Assembly (NCBI GenBank): GCA_029961685.1
Contig: JARWKL010000007.1
Span: forward strand, 24,561,013-24,625,012
Reading direction: 5' to 3'
From: Aristolochia californica
Lineage: Eukaryota > Streptophyta > Magnoliopsida > Piperales > Aristolochiaceae
Length of the DNA: 64,000 bases
The translations under genes and the position numbers were made by a program. Position 1 is the first letter of the stretch, and each line of letters begins with the position of its first letter. The notes beneath the pieces are model-generated. The model saw only the letters and a program-made list of their open reading frames with translations. It was not told the DNA's origin and ran no database searches. Positions 50,665-62,876 of the stretch are shown piece after piece.

Positions 50665-53363
50665 GTGTTCATTTGTGAAGGTTGAATAAATTTTCTTTAT
50701 TTATATTTGTTGTTGTTTTAAATTTTTTCCATACATCAACTATAAAATTTTCATTTTGTTGTAGGCTTTTTGCCTTGTTTGTTTTCGGGATGCAGGGAGA
50801 GCGAAAAGTCAAAGTTTTGATTTAAGAAAAAAGTGTACATCTTAAATGGAAAAGCACAATGCACAATTGTAGGGAGAGATACTTCCAAAGAGTGTCTGTA
50901 ATTTTTAGGGATTGTAAGCTCTTTTTAGTTTTTATATCTCAGGTTTTGCAATCGTCGGGAAAAATTGGTGGCAGAGGATTTTTAACTGAGTGTTGAATTG
51001 CAATCCATAAGTCATTTCATACAAAAATATAGGACATTACGCATGATAAATCACTTTACAATCATCTATGATTGCTAGATCAAATTTTTGAAAATGAGCA
51101 AAATAATGACTTGTTAGACTCGGGTAAATATCCCACCGCACGTTCACTTGAGAATTTAATGAGCGTTTGTTATTCTCATTAAATGCTTTGGATCCGTAGG
51201 TCATTTGAATCTTTAACATGTTTCAAGCATGCATATCCATTTTTAAAACATGTGTAGAAAAAATCTCCTTCATGTAAAATTCCAAGCTTAATAGGGTTGG
51301 AGTAATGGAATTTCCCAAGCTTGGATAACAAAACTTTTGTGTTCATTTGTGGTGTGTGAATAGATATTTTTTATTTACATTAGTTATTATTTTAAATATT
51401 TTCCACACATCAACTATAAAATTTTTATTTTATTGGGATCCTTTTTGCCTTTTTTTTTAACGGGATGAAGGGGGAGCGAAAACTCAAAGTTCTGATTTCA
51501 GAAAAAAGTGTACATCTAAAACTGAAATGCACAATGCACAAATGTAGAGAGAAATATTTCCAAAGAGTGTCTGTATGTTTTAGGGATCGTATGCACTTTA
51601 TCTTTTTTATTTCTAAGGTTTTGCAATCATCGGGAAACGGGGGAGGCGGGCGATTTTTAACTGAGTGTTGACTTCAAATCCATAATTCATTTCTTATAAA
51701 CATATAGCCCGTTAGCATGACAGATCACTTTACAATCATCTATGATTGTTATCTCAACTTTTTGAATATGGGCAAAATAATGGCTTGTTTGACTCGGGCA
51801 AATATCCCACTACACGTTCACTTGAGAATTTAATGAGTGTTTGTTATTCTCTTTAAAAGCTTTGGATCCATAGGTCATTTGAATCTTTAACATGTTTTAA
51901 GCATGCATATCCATTTTTAAAACATGTGTAGAAAAAATCTCCTTCATGTAAAATTCCAAGCTTAATAGGGTTGGACTAATGGAATTTCCCAAGCTTGGAT
52001 AACAAAACTTTTGTGTTCATTTGTGGTGTGTGAATAGATATTTTTTATTTACAGTAGTTATTATTTTAAATACTTTCCACACATCAACTATAAAATTTTT
52101 ATTTTGTTGTGATCCTTTTTGTTTTTTTTGTTTACGGGATGAAGGGGGAGCGAAAACTCAAAGTTCTGATTAAAGAAAAAAGTGTACATCTAAAATGGAA
52201 ATGCACAATGCACAAATGTAGAGAGAGATATTTCCAAAGAGTGTCTGTATGTTTTTAGGGATCGTATGCACTTTTTCGTTTTTATATCTAAGGTGTTGTA
52301 ATCGTCGGGAAATGGGGGAGGCAGGCTATTTTTAACTAAGTGTTGACTGCAAATCCATAAGTCATTTCTTATAAAAATATAGCCCGTTACGCATGACAAA
52401 TCACTTTACAATCATCTATGATTGTTAGCTCAACTTTTTGAATATGGGCAAAATAATGGCTTGTTTGACTCGGGCAAATATCCCACCGCTCGTTCACTTG
52501 AGGCTTTAATGAGCGGTTGTTATTCTCTTTAAAAGGTTTGGATCCATAGGTCATTTGAATCTTTAACATGTTTCTGGCATGCATATCCACTTTTAAAACA
52601 TGTGTAAAAAAAATCCCCTTCATGTAAAAGTCCAACATATTAGTTTTGGACTAGTGAAATTTCCTAAACTCTGATAACAAAACTTTTGTGTTCATTTGTG
52701 GTGTGTGAATAAATTTTCTTCATTCAATTTTTTTATAGTTGTAAAATTTTTTCGTACATCAACTATGAAATATTCATTTTGCTGTGATCTTTTTGCCTTT
52801 TTTGTTTACGGGATGAAGGGAGAGCGAAAAACTCGAAGTTTTGATTCAAGAAAAATGTGTACATCTAAAACGGAAATGCACAATGCATATATGTAGAGAG
52901 AGATAATTCCAAATAGTGTCTGTAATTTTTAGGGATTGTAAGCACCTTTTCGTTTTTATATCTCACGTTTTGCACTCGTCGGGAAAAATGGGTTGCGGTG
53001 GAAAACAAAACTGAATGTTGAATTGCAATCCATAAGTCATTTCATACAAAAATATAGCCCGTTACGCATGATAAATCACATTACAATCATCTATGATTAA
53101 TTATGTCAGCTTTTCTCAAATGGCCAAAATAATGGCATGTTTGACTCGGGTTAATATCCCACCGCAAGTTCACTTGAGAATTTATTGAGCGTTTGTAATT
53201 CTCTTTAAATGCTTTGCATCCATAGCTCATTTGCATCTTTAACATGTTTTAAACATGCTTATCCATTTTTAAAACATGTGTGGATGAAATCTCTTTCTTG
53301 CAAAATTCCAAGCTATTAGGGTTAAACTAGTGGAATTTCCCAAAATTGGATAACAAAACTTTT
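50665..53363 (+). repeat. Four-unit block A-B*-B-C2
   Basis: Units are A at 50665, B* at 51339, B at 52013 and C at 52688. The C is C2 (ggtggaaaacaaaactgaatg, counted near 53000), the only C2 outside the core, and it follows a doubled B, as C2 does in the core. The block therefore looks like a copy of core sequence placed in C1 territory. Its C tail has cagcttttctcaaatggcc, also found after the C at 59184. Confidence 0.88.
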
Positions 53364-54713
53364 GTGTTCATTTGTGTTGGGTGAATAAATTTTCTTTATT
53401 CATATCTGTTATTTTTTTAAATTTTTTCCATACATCAACTATAAAATTTTCATTTTGTTGTAAGCTTTTTGCCTTGTTAGTTTTCGGGATGAAGGGAGAG
53501 CGAAAAGTCAACGTTTTGATTTAAGAAAAAAGTGTACATCTAAAATGGAAAAGCACAATGCACAATTGTAGGGAGAGATAATTACAAAGAGTGTCTGTAA
53601 TTTTTTGGGATTGTAAGCTCTTTTTAGTTTTTATATCTCAGGTTTTGCAATCGTCAGGAAAAATTGGTGGCAGAGGATTTTTAACTGAGTGTTGAATTGC
53701 AATCCATAAGTCATTTCATACAAAAATATAGCCCGTTACGCATGATAAATCACTTTACAATTATCTATGATTGTTAGATCAAATTTTTGAAAATGGGGAA
53801 AATAATGACTTGTTAGACTCGTGTAAATATCACACCGCACGTTCACTTGAGAATTTAATGAGCGTTTGTTATTTTCTTTAAAAGCTTTGGATCCATAGGT
53901 CATTTCAATCTTGAACATGTTTCAAGCATGCATATCCATTTTTAAAACTTGTGCAGAAAAAATCTCCTTCATGTAAAATTCCAAGCTTAATAGGGTTCGA
54001 CAAATGGAATGTCCCAAACTTGGATAACAAAACTTTTGTGTTCATTTGTCGTGTGTGAATAGATATTTTTTTATTTAAATTATTTATTAATTTAAATATT
54101 TTCCACACATCAACTATAAAATTTTTATTTTGTTTTGATCTTTTCTTCCTTTTTTGTTTACGGGATGAAGGGGGAGCGAAAACTCAAAGTTCTGATTTAA
54201 GAAAAAAATGTACATCTAAAATGGAAATGCACAATGCACAAATGTAGAGAGAGATATTTCAAAAGAGTGTCTGTATGTTTTAGGGATCGTATGCACTTTT
54301 TTCGTTTTTATATCTAAGGTTTTGCAATCGTCGGGAAACGGGGGAGGCGGGCGTTTTTTAACTGAGTGTTGAGTTGAAATTCATAAGTCATTTCTTACAA
54401 AAATATGGCCCTTTACGCATGACAAATGACTTCACAATGATCTATGATTGTTAGCTGAACTTTTTTAATATGGGCAAAATAATGGCTTGTTTGCCTCGGG
54501 CAAATACCCCACCGCAGGTTCACTTGAGAATTTAATGAGCGTTTGTTATTCTCTTTAAAAGCTTTGAATCCATAGGTCATTTGGATGTTTAACATGTTTC
54601 TGGCATGCATAACCATTTTTAAAACATGTGTAGAAAAAATCCCCATCATGTAAAATTCCAAGATATTAGGTTTGGACTAGTGGAATTTCCCAAACTAGGA
54701 TAACAAAACTTTT
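53364..54713 (+). repeat. A and B units
   Basis: A at 53364 and B at 54038. The B tail carries a normal C-type lead (gatattaggtttggac), but the next unit has a B body, so there is a lead/body mismatch at the boundary. The switch lies within about 54680-54735. Confidence 0.88.
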
Positions 54714-55306
54714 GTGTTCATTTCTGGTGTGTGAATAGATATTTTTTATTTAAATTGGTTATTATTTTAAATATTTTCCACACATCAATTATAAAATTTT
54801 GATTTTGTTGTGATCCTTTTTGCCTTTTTTGGTTACGGGATGAAGGGGGAGCGAAAACTCAAAGTTCTGATTTAAGAAAAAAGTGTACATCTAAAATGGA
54901 AATGCACAATGCACAACTGTAGTGAGAGATATTTCCAAAGAGTGTCTGTATGTTTTAGGGATCGTATGCACTCTTTCGTTTTTATATCTAAGGTTTTGCA
55001 ATCCTCGGAAAACGGGGGAGGCGGGCGATTTTTAACTGAGTGTTGACTTCAAATCCATAAGTCATTTCTTACAAAAATATAGCCCGTTACTCATGACAAG
55101 TCACTTTACAATCATTTATGATTGTTAGCTCAACTTTTTGAATATGGGCAAAATAATGGCTTGTTTGGGTCATTTGAATCTTTAACATGTTTCTGGCAAG
55201 CATATCCATTTTTAAAACATGTGTAGAGAAAGTCCCCTTCATGTAAAATTCCAAGATATTAGTTTTGGACCAGTGGAATTTCCCAAACTTGGATAACAAA
55301 ACTTTT
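54714..55306 (+). repeat. B unit with ~80-bp internal deletion (593 bp)
   Basis: At about 55165 ggcttgtttg is joined straight to ggtcatttgaatc; the segment with tcgggcaaatatcccac and the HindIII/BamHI-type block aagctttggatcc is gone. The rest is normal B with a C lead. The body start (catttctggtgtg) resembles the unit at 56495. Confidence 0.92.
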
Positions 55307-55821
55307 GTGTTCATTTGTGGTGTGTGAATAAATTTTCTTCATTTAGTTTTTTAATTGTTTTAAACTTTTTCCGTACATCAACTATGAAATTTTCATTTTG
55401 CTGTGATCTATTTGCCTTTTTTGTTTATGGGATGAAGGGAGAGCGAAAATGGGTTGCGGAGGATTTTTAACTGAGTGTTGAATTGCAATCCATAAGTCAT
55501 TTCATACAAAAATATAGCCCATTACGCATGACAAATCACATTGCAAAATCTATGATTATTATGTCAGCTTTTTGCAAATGGGCAAAATATTGGCATGTTT
55601 GACTCGGGTAAATATCCCACCGCAAGTTCACTTGAGAATTTAATGAACGTTTGTTATTCTCTTTAAAAGCTTTGCATCCATAGCTCATTTGCATCTTTAA
55701 CTTGTTTCAAACATGCATATCCATTTTTAAAACATGTGTGGACGAAATCTCTTTCTTGCAAAATTCCAAGCTATTAGGGTTAAACTAGTGGAATTTCCCA
55801 AAATTGGATAACAAAACTTTT
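55307..55821 (+). repeat. C1 unit with ~159-bp internal deletion (515 bp)
   Basis: At about 55447 gagagcgaaaa runs straight into tgggttgcggagg, losing the stretch from aactcgaag to the tcgtcggg block. Both edges contain gaaaa, a short overlap that fits slippage or end-joining. It lies directly next to the deleted B unit. Confidence 0.92.
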
Positions 55822-58510
55822 GTGTTCATTTGTGTTGGGTGAATAAAATTTATTTATTTACATTTGTTATTGTTTTAAATTTTTTCCTTACATCAACTAT
55901 AAAATTTTCATTTTGTTGTAAGCTTTTTCCCTTGTTTGTTTTCGGGAAGAAGGGAGAGCGAAAATCAAAGTATTGATTTAAGAAAAAAGTGTACATCTAA
56001 AATGGAAAAGCACAATGCACAATTATAGGGTGAGATAATTCCAAAGAGTGTCTGTAATTTTTAGGGATTGTAAGCTCTTTTTAGTTTTTACATCTCTGGT
56101 TTTGCAATCGTATGGAAAAATGGGTGGCAGAGGATTTTTAACTGAGTGTTGAATTGCAATCCATAAGTCATTTCATACAAAAATATAGCTCGTTACGCAT
56201 GATAAATCATTTTACAATCATCTATGATTGTTAGATCAAATTTTTGGAAATGGGCAAGATACAGACTTGTTAGACTTCGGTAAATATCCCACCGCACGTT
56301 CACTTGAGAATTTAATGAGCGTTTGTTATTCTCTTTAAAAGCTTTGGATCCATAGGTCATTTGTATCTTTAACATGTTTCAAGCATGCGTATCCATTTTT
56401 AAAACATGTGTAGAAAAAATCTCCTTCATGTAAATTTCCAAGCTTAATAGGGTTGTAGTAATGGAATTTTCCAAACTTGGATAACAAAACTTTTGTGTTC
56501 ATTTCTGGTGTGTTAATAGATATTTTTTATTTACATTAGTTATTATTTTAAATATTTTCCACACATCAACTATAAATTTTTTATTTTGTTGTGATCTTTT
56601 TTGCCTTATTTGTTTACGGGATGAAGGGGGAGAGAAAACTCAAAGTTCTGATTTAAGAAAAAAGTGTACATCTAAAATGGAAATGCACAATGCACAAATG
56701 TAGAGAGAGATATTTCCAAAGAGTGCCAGTATGTTTTAGGGATCGTATGCACTTTTTCATTTTTATATCTAAGGTTTTGCAATCGTCGGCAAACAGGGGA
56801 GGCGGGCGATTTTAAATTGAGTGTTGACTTCAAAATCATAAGTCATTTCTTACAAAAATATAGCCCGTTATGCATGACAAATCACTTTACAATCACCTAT
56901 GATTGTTAGATCAACTTTTTGAATATGGGCAAAATTATGGCTTGTTTGACTCGGGCAAATATCCACCCGCACGTTCACTTGAAAATTTAATGAGCGTTTG
57001 TTATTCTATTTAAAAGCTTTGGATCCATAGGTTATTTGAATCTTTAACATGTTTCAAGCATACATATCCATTTTTAAAACTTGTGTAGAAAAATTCTCCT
57101 TCATGTAAAATTCCAAGCTTAATAGGGTTGGACTAATGGAATTTCACAAACTTAGATAACAAAACTTTTGTGTTCATTTGTGGTTTGTGAGTACATATTT
57201 TTTATTTACATTAGTTATTATTTTAAATATTTTCTACACATCAATTATAAAATTTTAATTTTTTTGTGATCTTTTTTGCCTTTTTTGTTTACGGGAAGAA
57301 GGGGGAGCGAAAACTCAAAGTTCTGATTTAAGAAAAAAGTGTACATCTAAAATGGAAATGCACAATGCACAAATGTAGAGAGAGATATTTCCAAAAGATC
57401 TGTATGTTTTAGGGATCGTATGCACTTTTTCGTTTTTATATCTAAGGTTTTGCAATCGCCGGGGGAGGTGGGCGATTTTTAACTGAGTGTTGACTTCAAA
57501 TCCATAAGTCATTTCTTACAAAAATATAGCCCGTTACGCTTGACAAATCACTTTACAATCATCTATGATTGTTAGCTCAACTTTTTGAATATGGGAAAAA
57601 TAATGGCTTGTTTGACACAGGCAAATATACCACCTCACGTTCACTTGAGAATTTAATGAGCGTTTGTTATTCTCTGTAAAAGCTTTTGATCCATAGGTCA
57701 TTTGAATCTTTAACATGTTTCTGGCATGCATATCCATTTTTAAAACATTTGTAGAAAAAATCCCCTTCATTTAAAATTCTAAGATATTAGTTTTGGACTA
57801 GTGGAATTTCCCAAACTTGGATAACAGAACTTTTTTGTTCATTTGTGGTGTGTAAATAAATTTTCTTCATTTACTTTTTTAATTGTTTTAAAATTTTTCC
57901 GTACATCAACTTAGAAATTTTTATTTTGCTGTGATCTATTTGCCATTTTTGTTTACGGGATGAAGGGAGAGCGAAAAACTCGAAGTTTTGATTTAAGAAA
58001 AATGTGTACATCTAAAAGGGAAATGCACAATGCACATATGTAGAGAAAGATAATTTCAAAGAGTGTCTATAATTTTTAGGGATTGTAAGCACCTTTTCGT
58101 TTTTATATCTCAGGTTTTGCAATCGTCAGAAAAAATGGGTTGAGGAGGATTTTTAACTGAGTGTTGAATTGCAATCCATAAGTAATTTCATACAAAAATA
58201 TAGCCCGTTACGCATGATAAATTACATTACAATCATCTCTAATTAATTATCTCAGCTTTTTGAAAATGGGCAAAATAATGGCATGTTTGACTCGAGTAAA
58301 TATCCCACCGCAATTTAACTTGAGAATTTAATGAGCGTTTGTTATTCTCTTTAAAAGCTTTGGATCCATAGGTCATTTGAATCTTTAACATGTTTCAAGC
58401 ATGCATATCCATTTTTAAAACATGTCTAGAAAAAATCTCCTTCATGTAAAATTCCAAGCTTAATAGGGTTGGACTAATGGAATTTCCCAAACTTGGATAA
58501 CAAAACTTTT
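55822..58510 (+). repeat. Four-unit block A-B*-B-C
   Basis: Units are A at 55822, B* at 56495, B at 57170 and C1 at 57835. The B at 57170 has small gaps (ccaaaagatctg near 57391; caatcgccgggggagg near 57456). The C unit has a C tail but switches to B form at about 58340 (gctttggatccataggtc) and has a B-type lead, so it is followed by B, not A. Confidence 0.88.
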
Positions 58511-59858
58511 GTGTTCATTTGTGGTGTGTGAACAGATATTTTTTATTTACATTAGTTATTATTTTAAATATTTTCCACACATCAACTAAATTTTTTTTAT
58601 TTTGTTGTGATATTTTTTGCCTTTTTTATTTACGGGATGAAGGGGGAGCGAAAACTCAAAGTTTTGATTTAAGAAAAAAGTGTACATCTAAAATGGAAAT
58701 GCACAATGCACAAATGTAGAGAGAGATATTCCAAAGTGTGTCTGTATGTTTTAGGGATCGTATGCAGTTTTTCGTTTTTATTTCTAAGGTTTTGCAATCG
58801 TCGGGAAACGGGGGAGGCGGGCGATTTTTAACTGAGTGTTGACTTCAAATCCATAAGTCATTTCTTACAAAAATATAGCCCGTTACGCATGACAAATCAC
58901 TTTACAATCATCTATGATTGTTAGCTCAACTTTTTGAATATGGGAAAAATAATGGCTTGTTTGACACAGGCAAATATACCACCTCACGTTCACTTGAGAA
59001 TTTAATGAGCGTTTGTTATTCTCTGTAAAAGCTTTGGATCCATAGGTCATTTGAATCTTTAACATGTTTCTGGCATGCATATCCATTTTTAAAACATTTG
59101 TAGAAAAAATCCCCTTCATTTAAAATTCTAAGATATTAGTTTTGGACTAGTGGAATTTCCCAAACTTGGATAACAGAACTTTTTTGTTCATTTGTGGTGT
59201 GTAAATAAATTTTCTTTATTTACTTTTTTTATTTTTTTAAACTTTTTCCGTACTTCAACCTTGAAATTTTCATTTTGTTGTGATCTATTTGCCTTTTTTG
59301 TTTACGAGATGAAGGGAGAGCGAAAAACTCGAAGTTTATATTTAAGAAAAATGTGTACATCTAAAACGGAAATGCACAATGCACATATGTAGAGAGAGAT
59401 AATTCCAAATAATGTCTATAATTTTTAGGGATTGTAAGCCCCTTTTCGTTTTTATATCTCAAGTTTTGCAATCGTCGGGAAAAATGGGTTGTGGAGGATT
59501 TTTAACTGAGTGTTGAATTGCAATCCATAAGTCATTTCATACAAAAATATAGCCCGTTACGCATGATAAATCACATTACAATCATCTATGATTAATTATG
59601 TCAGCTTTTCTCAAATGGCCAAAATAATGGCATGTTTGACTCGGGTTAATATCCCACCGCAAGTTCACTTGAGAATTTATTGAGCGTTTGTTATTCTCTT
59701 TAAAAGCTTTGCATCCATAGCTCATTTGCATCTTTAACATGTTTCAAACATGCATATCCATTTTTAAAACATGTGTGGACGAAATCTCTTTCTTGCAAAA
59801 TTCCAAGCTATTAGGGTTAAACTAGTGGAATTTCCCAAAATTGGATAACAAAACTTTT
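58511..59858 (+). repeat. B and C1 units
   Basis: B at 58511 and C at 59184. From about 58834 to 59219 the sequence is almost the same as 57485-57870 at an offset of 1349 bp (two units), including the private phrase tttgacacaggcaaatatac and the altered landmark tttttgttcattt. This is a short copy tract, not a copy of whole units. Confidence 0.88.
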
Positions 59859-60854
59859 GTGTTCATTTGTGTTGGGTGAATAAATTTTATTTATTTATAT
59901 TTTTTATTGTTTTAAATTTTTTCCACACATCAACTATAAAATTTTCAATTTGCTGTATGCTTTTTGCCTTGATTATTTTCGGGATGAAGGGAGAGCGAAA
60001 AGTCAAAGTTTTGATTTAAGAAAAAAGTGTACATTTAAAATGGAAAACACAATGCACAATTGTAGGGAGAGATAATTCCAAAGAGTGTCTGTAATTTTTA
60101 GGGATTGTAAGCTCTTTTTAGTTTATATAACTCAGGTTTTGCAATCGTCGGGAAACATTGGTGGCAGAAGATTTTTAACTGAGGGTTGAATTGCTATCCA
60201 AAACTTGGATAATATAAACTTTTTTTATTGTTTTAAACTTTTTTCGTACATCAACTATGAAATTTTCATTTTGTTATGATCTATTTGCCTGTTTTGTTTA
60301 CGGGATGAAGGTAGAGAGAAAAACTTGAAGTTTTGATTTAAGAAAAATGTGTACATCTAAAACGGAAATGCACAATGCACATATGTAGAGAGAGATAATT
60401 CCAAAGAGTGTCTGTAACTTTTAGGGATAGTAAGCACCTTTTTGTAGTTATATCTCAGGTTTTTCAATCGTCGGGAAAAATGGGTTGCGGAGGATTTTGA
60501 ACTGAGTGTTGAATTGCAATCCATAAGTCATTTCATACAAAAATATAGCCCGTTACGCATGATAAATCCCATTAAAATCATCTATGATTAATTATGTCAG
60601 TTTTTTTTAAGTGGGCAAAATAATGGCATGCTTGACCTGGGTAAATATCCCACCGCAAGTTCACTTGAGAATTTAATGAGCGTTTGTTATTCTCCTTAAA
60701 AGCTTTGCATCCATAGCACATTTTCATATTTAACATGTTTCAAACATGCATAGCCATTTTTAAAACATGTGTGGACGAAATCTCTTTCTTGCAAAATTCC
60801 AAGCTATTAGGGTTAAACTAGTGGAATTTCCCAAAATTGGATAACAAAACTTTT
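59859..60854 (+). repeat. A unit joined to a truncated C unit (~350 bp lost)
   Basis: A at 59859 is normal to about 60199 (gaattgctatcca) and is then joined to aaacttggataatataaac, after which a C body continues. The tail of A, the whole lead and the C landmark are missing. The two units together are 996 bp instead of about 1348. The word tcca occurs at both edges. The C1 mid-block is at about 60487. Confidence 0.9.
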
Positions 60855-62876
60855 GCGTTCATTTGTGTTGGGTGAATAAATTTTCTTTATTTATATTTGT
60901 TATTGTTTTAAATTTTTTCCATACATCAACTATAAAATTTTCATTTTGTTGTAATATTTTTTCCATGTTTGTTTTTAGGATGAAGGGAGAGCGAAAAGTC
61001 AAAATTTTGATTTAAGAAAAGAGTGTACATCTAAAATGGAAAAGCACAATGCACAATTGTAGGGAGAGATAATTCCAAAGAGTGTCTGTAATTTTTAGGG
61101 ATTGTAAGCTCTTTTTAGTTTTTATATCTAAGATTTTGCAATCGTCGGGAAAAATTGGTGGCAGAGGATTTTTAACTTAGTGTTGAATTGCAATCCATAA
61201 GTCATTTAATACAAAAATATAGGCCGTTACGCTTGATAAATCACTTTACAATCATCTATGATTGCTAGATCAAATTTTTTAAAATGGGAAAAATAATGAC
61301 TTGTTAGACTCGGGTAAATATCCCACCGCACGTTCACTGGAGAATTTAATGAGTGTTTGTTATTCTCTTTAAAAGCTTTGCATACATAGGTCATTTGAAT
61401 CTTTAACATGTTTCAAGCATGCATTTCTATTTTTAAAACATGTATAGAAAAAATCTCCTTCATGTAAAATTCCAAGCTTAATTGGGTTTGACTAATGGAA
61501 TTTTCCAAACTAGGATAACAAAACATTTGTGTTCATTTGTGGTGTGTGAATAGATATTTTTTTTTACATTATTTATTAATTTAAATATTTTCCACACATC
61601 AACTATAAAATTTTTATTTTGTTTTGATCTTTTCTGCCTTTTTTGTTTACGGGATGAAGGGGGAGCGAAAACTCAAAGTTCTGATTTAAGGAAAAAGTGT
61701 ACATCAAAAATGGAAATGCACAATGCAAAAATGTAGAGAGAGATATTTCCAAAGAGTGTCTGTATGTTTTAGGGATCGTATGCACTTTTTCGATTTTATA
61801 TCTAAGGTTTTGCTATCGTCGGGAAACGGGGGAGGCGGGCGATTTTTAACTAAGTGTTGACTTCAAATCCATAAGTCATTTCTTACAAAAATATAGCCCG
61901 TTACACATGACAAATCGCTTTACAATCATCTATGATTGTTAGCTCAACTTTTTGAATATGGGCAAAATAATGGCTAGTTTGACTCGGGTAAATATCCCAC
62001 CGCACGTTCACTTGAGAATTGAATGAGCATTTGTTATTCTCTTTAAAAGCTTTGGATCCATAGGTCATTTGAATCTTTAACATGTTTCTGGCATGCATAT
62101 CCATTTTTAAAACATGTGTAGAAAAAATCTCCTTCATGTAAACTTCCAAGATATTAGTTTTGGATTAGTGGAATTTCCCAAACTTGGATAACAAAACTTT
62201 AGTGTTCATTTGTGGTGTGTGAATAAATTTTCTTCATTTAATTTTTTTATTGTTTTAAACTTTTTTCGTTCATCAACTATGAAATTTTCATTTTGCTATG
62301 ATCTATTTTCCTTTTTTGTTTACGGGATGAAGGTGGAGCGAAAAACTCGAAGTTTTGATTTAAGAAAAATGTGTACATCTAAAACGGAAATGCACAATGG
62401 ACATATGTAGAGAGAGATAATTCCAAAGAGTGTATGTAACTTTTAGGGGTAGTAAGCACCTTTTCGTTTTTATATCTCAGGTTTTGCAATCGTCGGGAAA
62501 TATGGGTTGCGGAGGATTTTTAACTGAGCGTTTAATTGCAATCCATAAGTCATTTCATACAAAAATATATCCCGTTACGCATGATAAATCACATTACAAT
62601 CATCTATGATTAATTATGTCAGCTTTTTGAAAATGGGCAAAATAATGGCATGTTTGACTCGGGTAAATATCCCACCGCAAGTTCACTTGACAATTTAATG
62701 AGCGTTTGTTATTCTCTTTAAAAGACTTGCATCCATAGCTCATTTGCATCTTTAACATGTTTCAAACATGCATATCCATTTTTAAAACATGTGTGGATGA
62801 AATCTGTTTCTTGCAAAATTCCAAGCTATTAGGGTTAAACTAGAGGAATTTCCCAAAATTGGATAACAAAACTTTT
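60855..62876 (+). repeat. HOR trimer A-B-C1
   Basis: Units are A at 60855, B at 61529 and C at 62202, 2022 bp in all. The array is back to the plain form seen at its left end. Confidence 0.92.
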
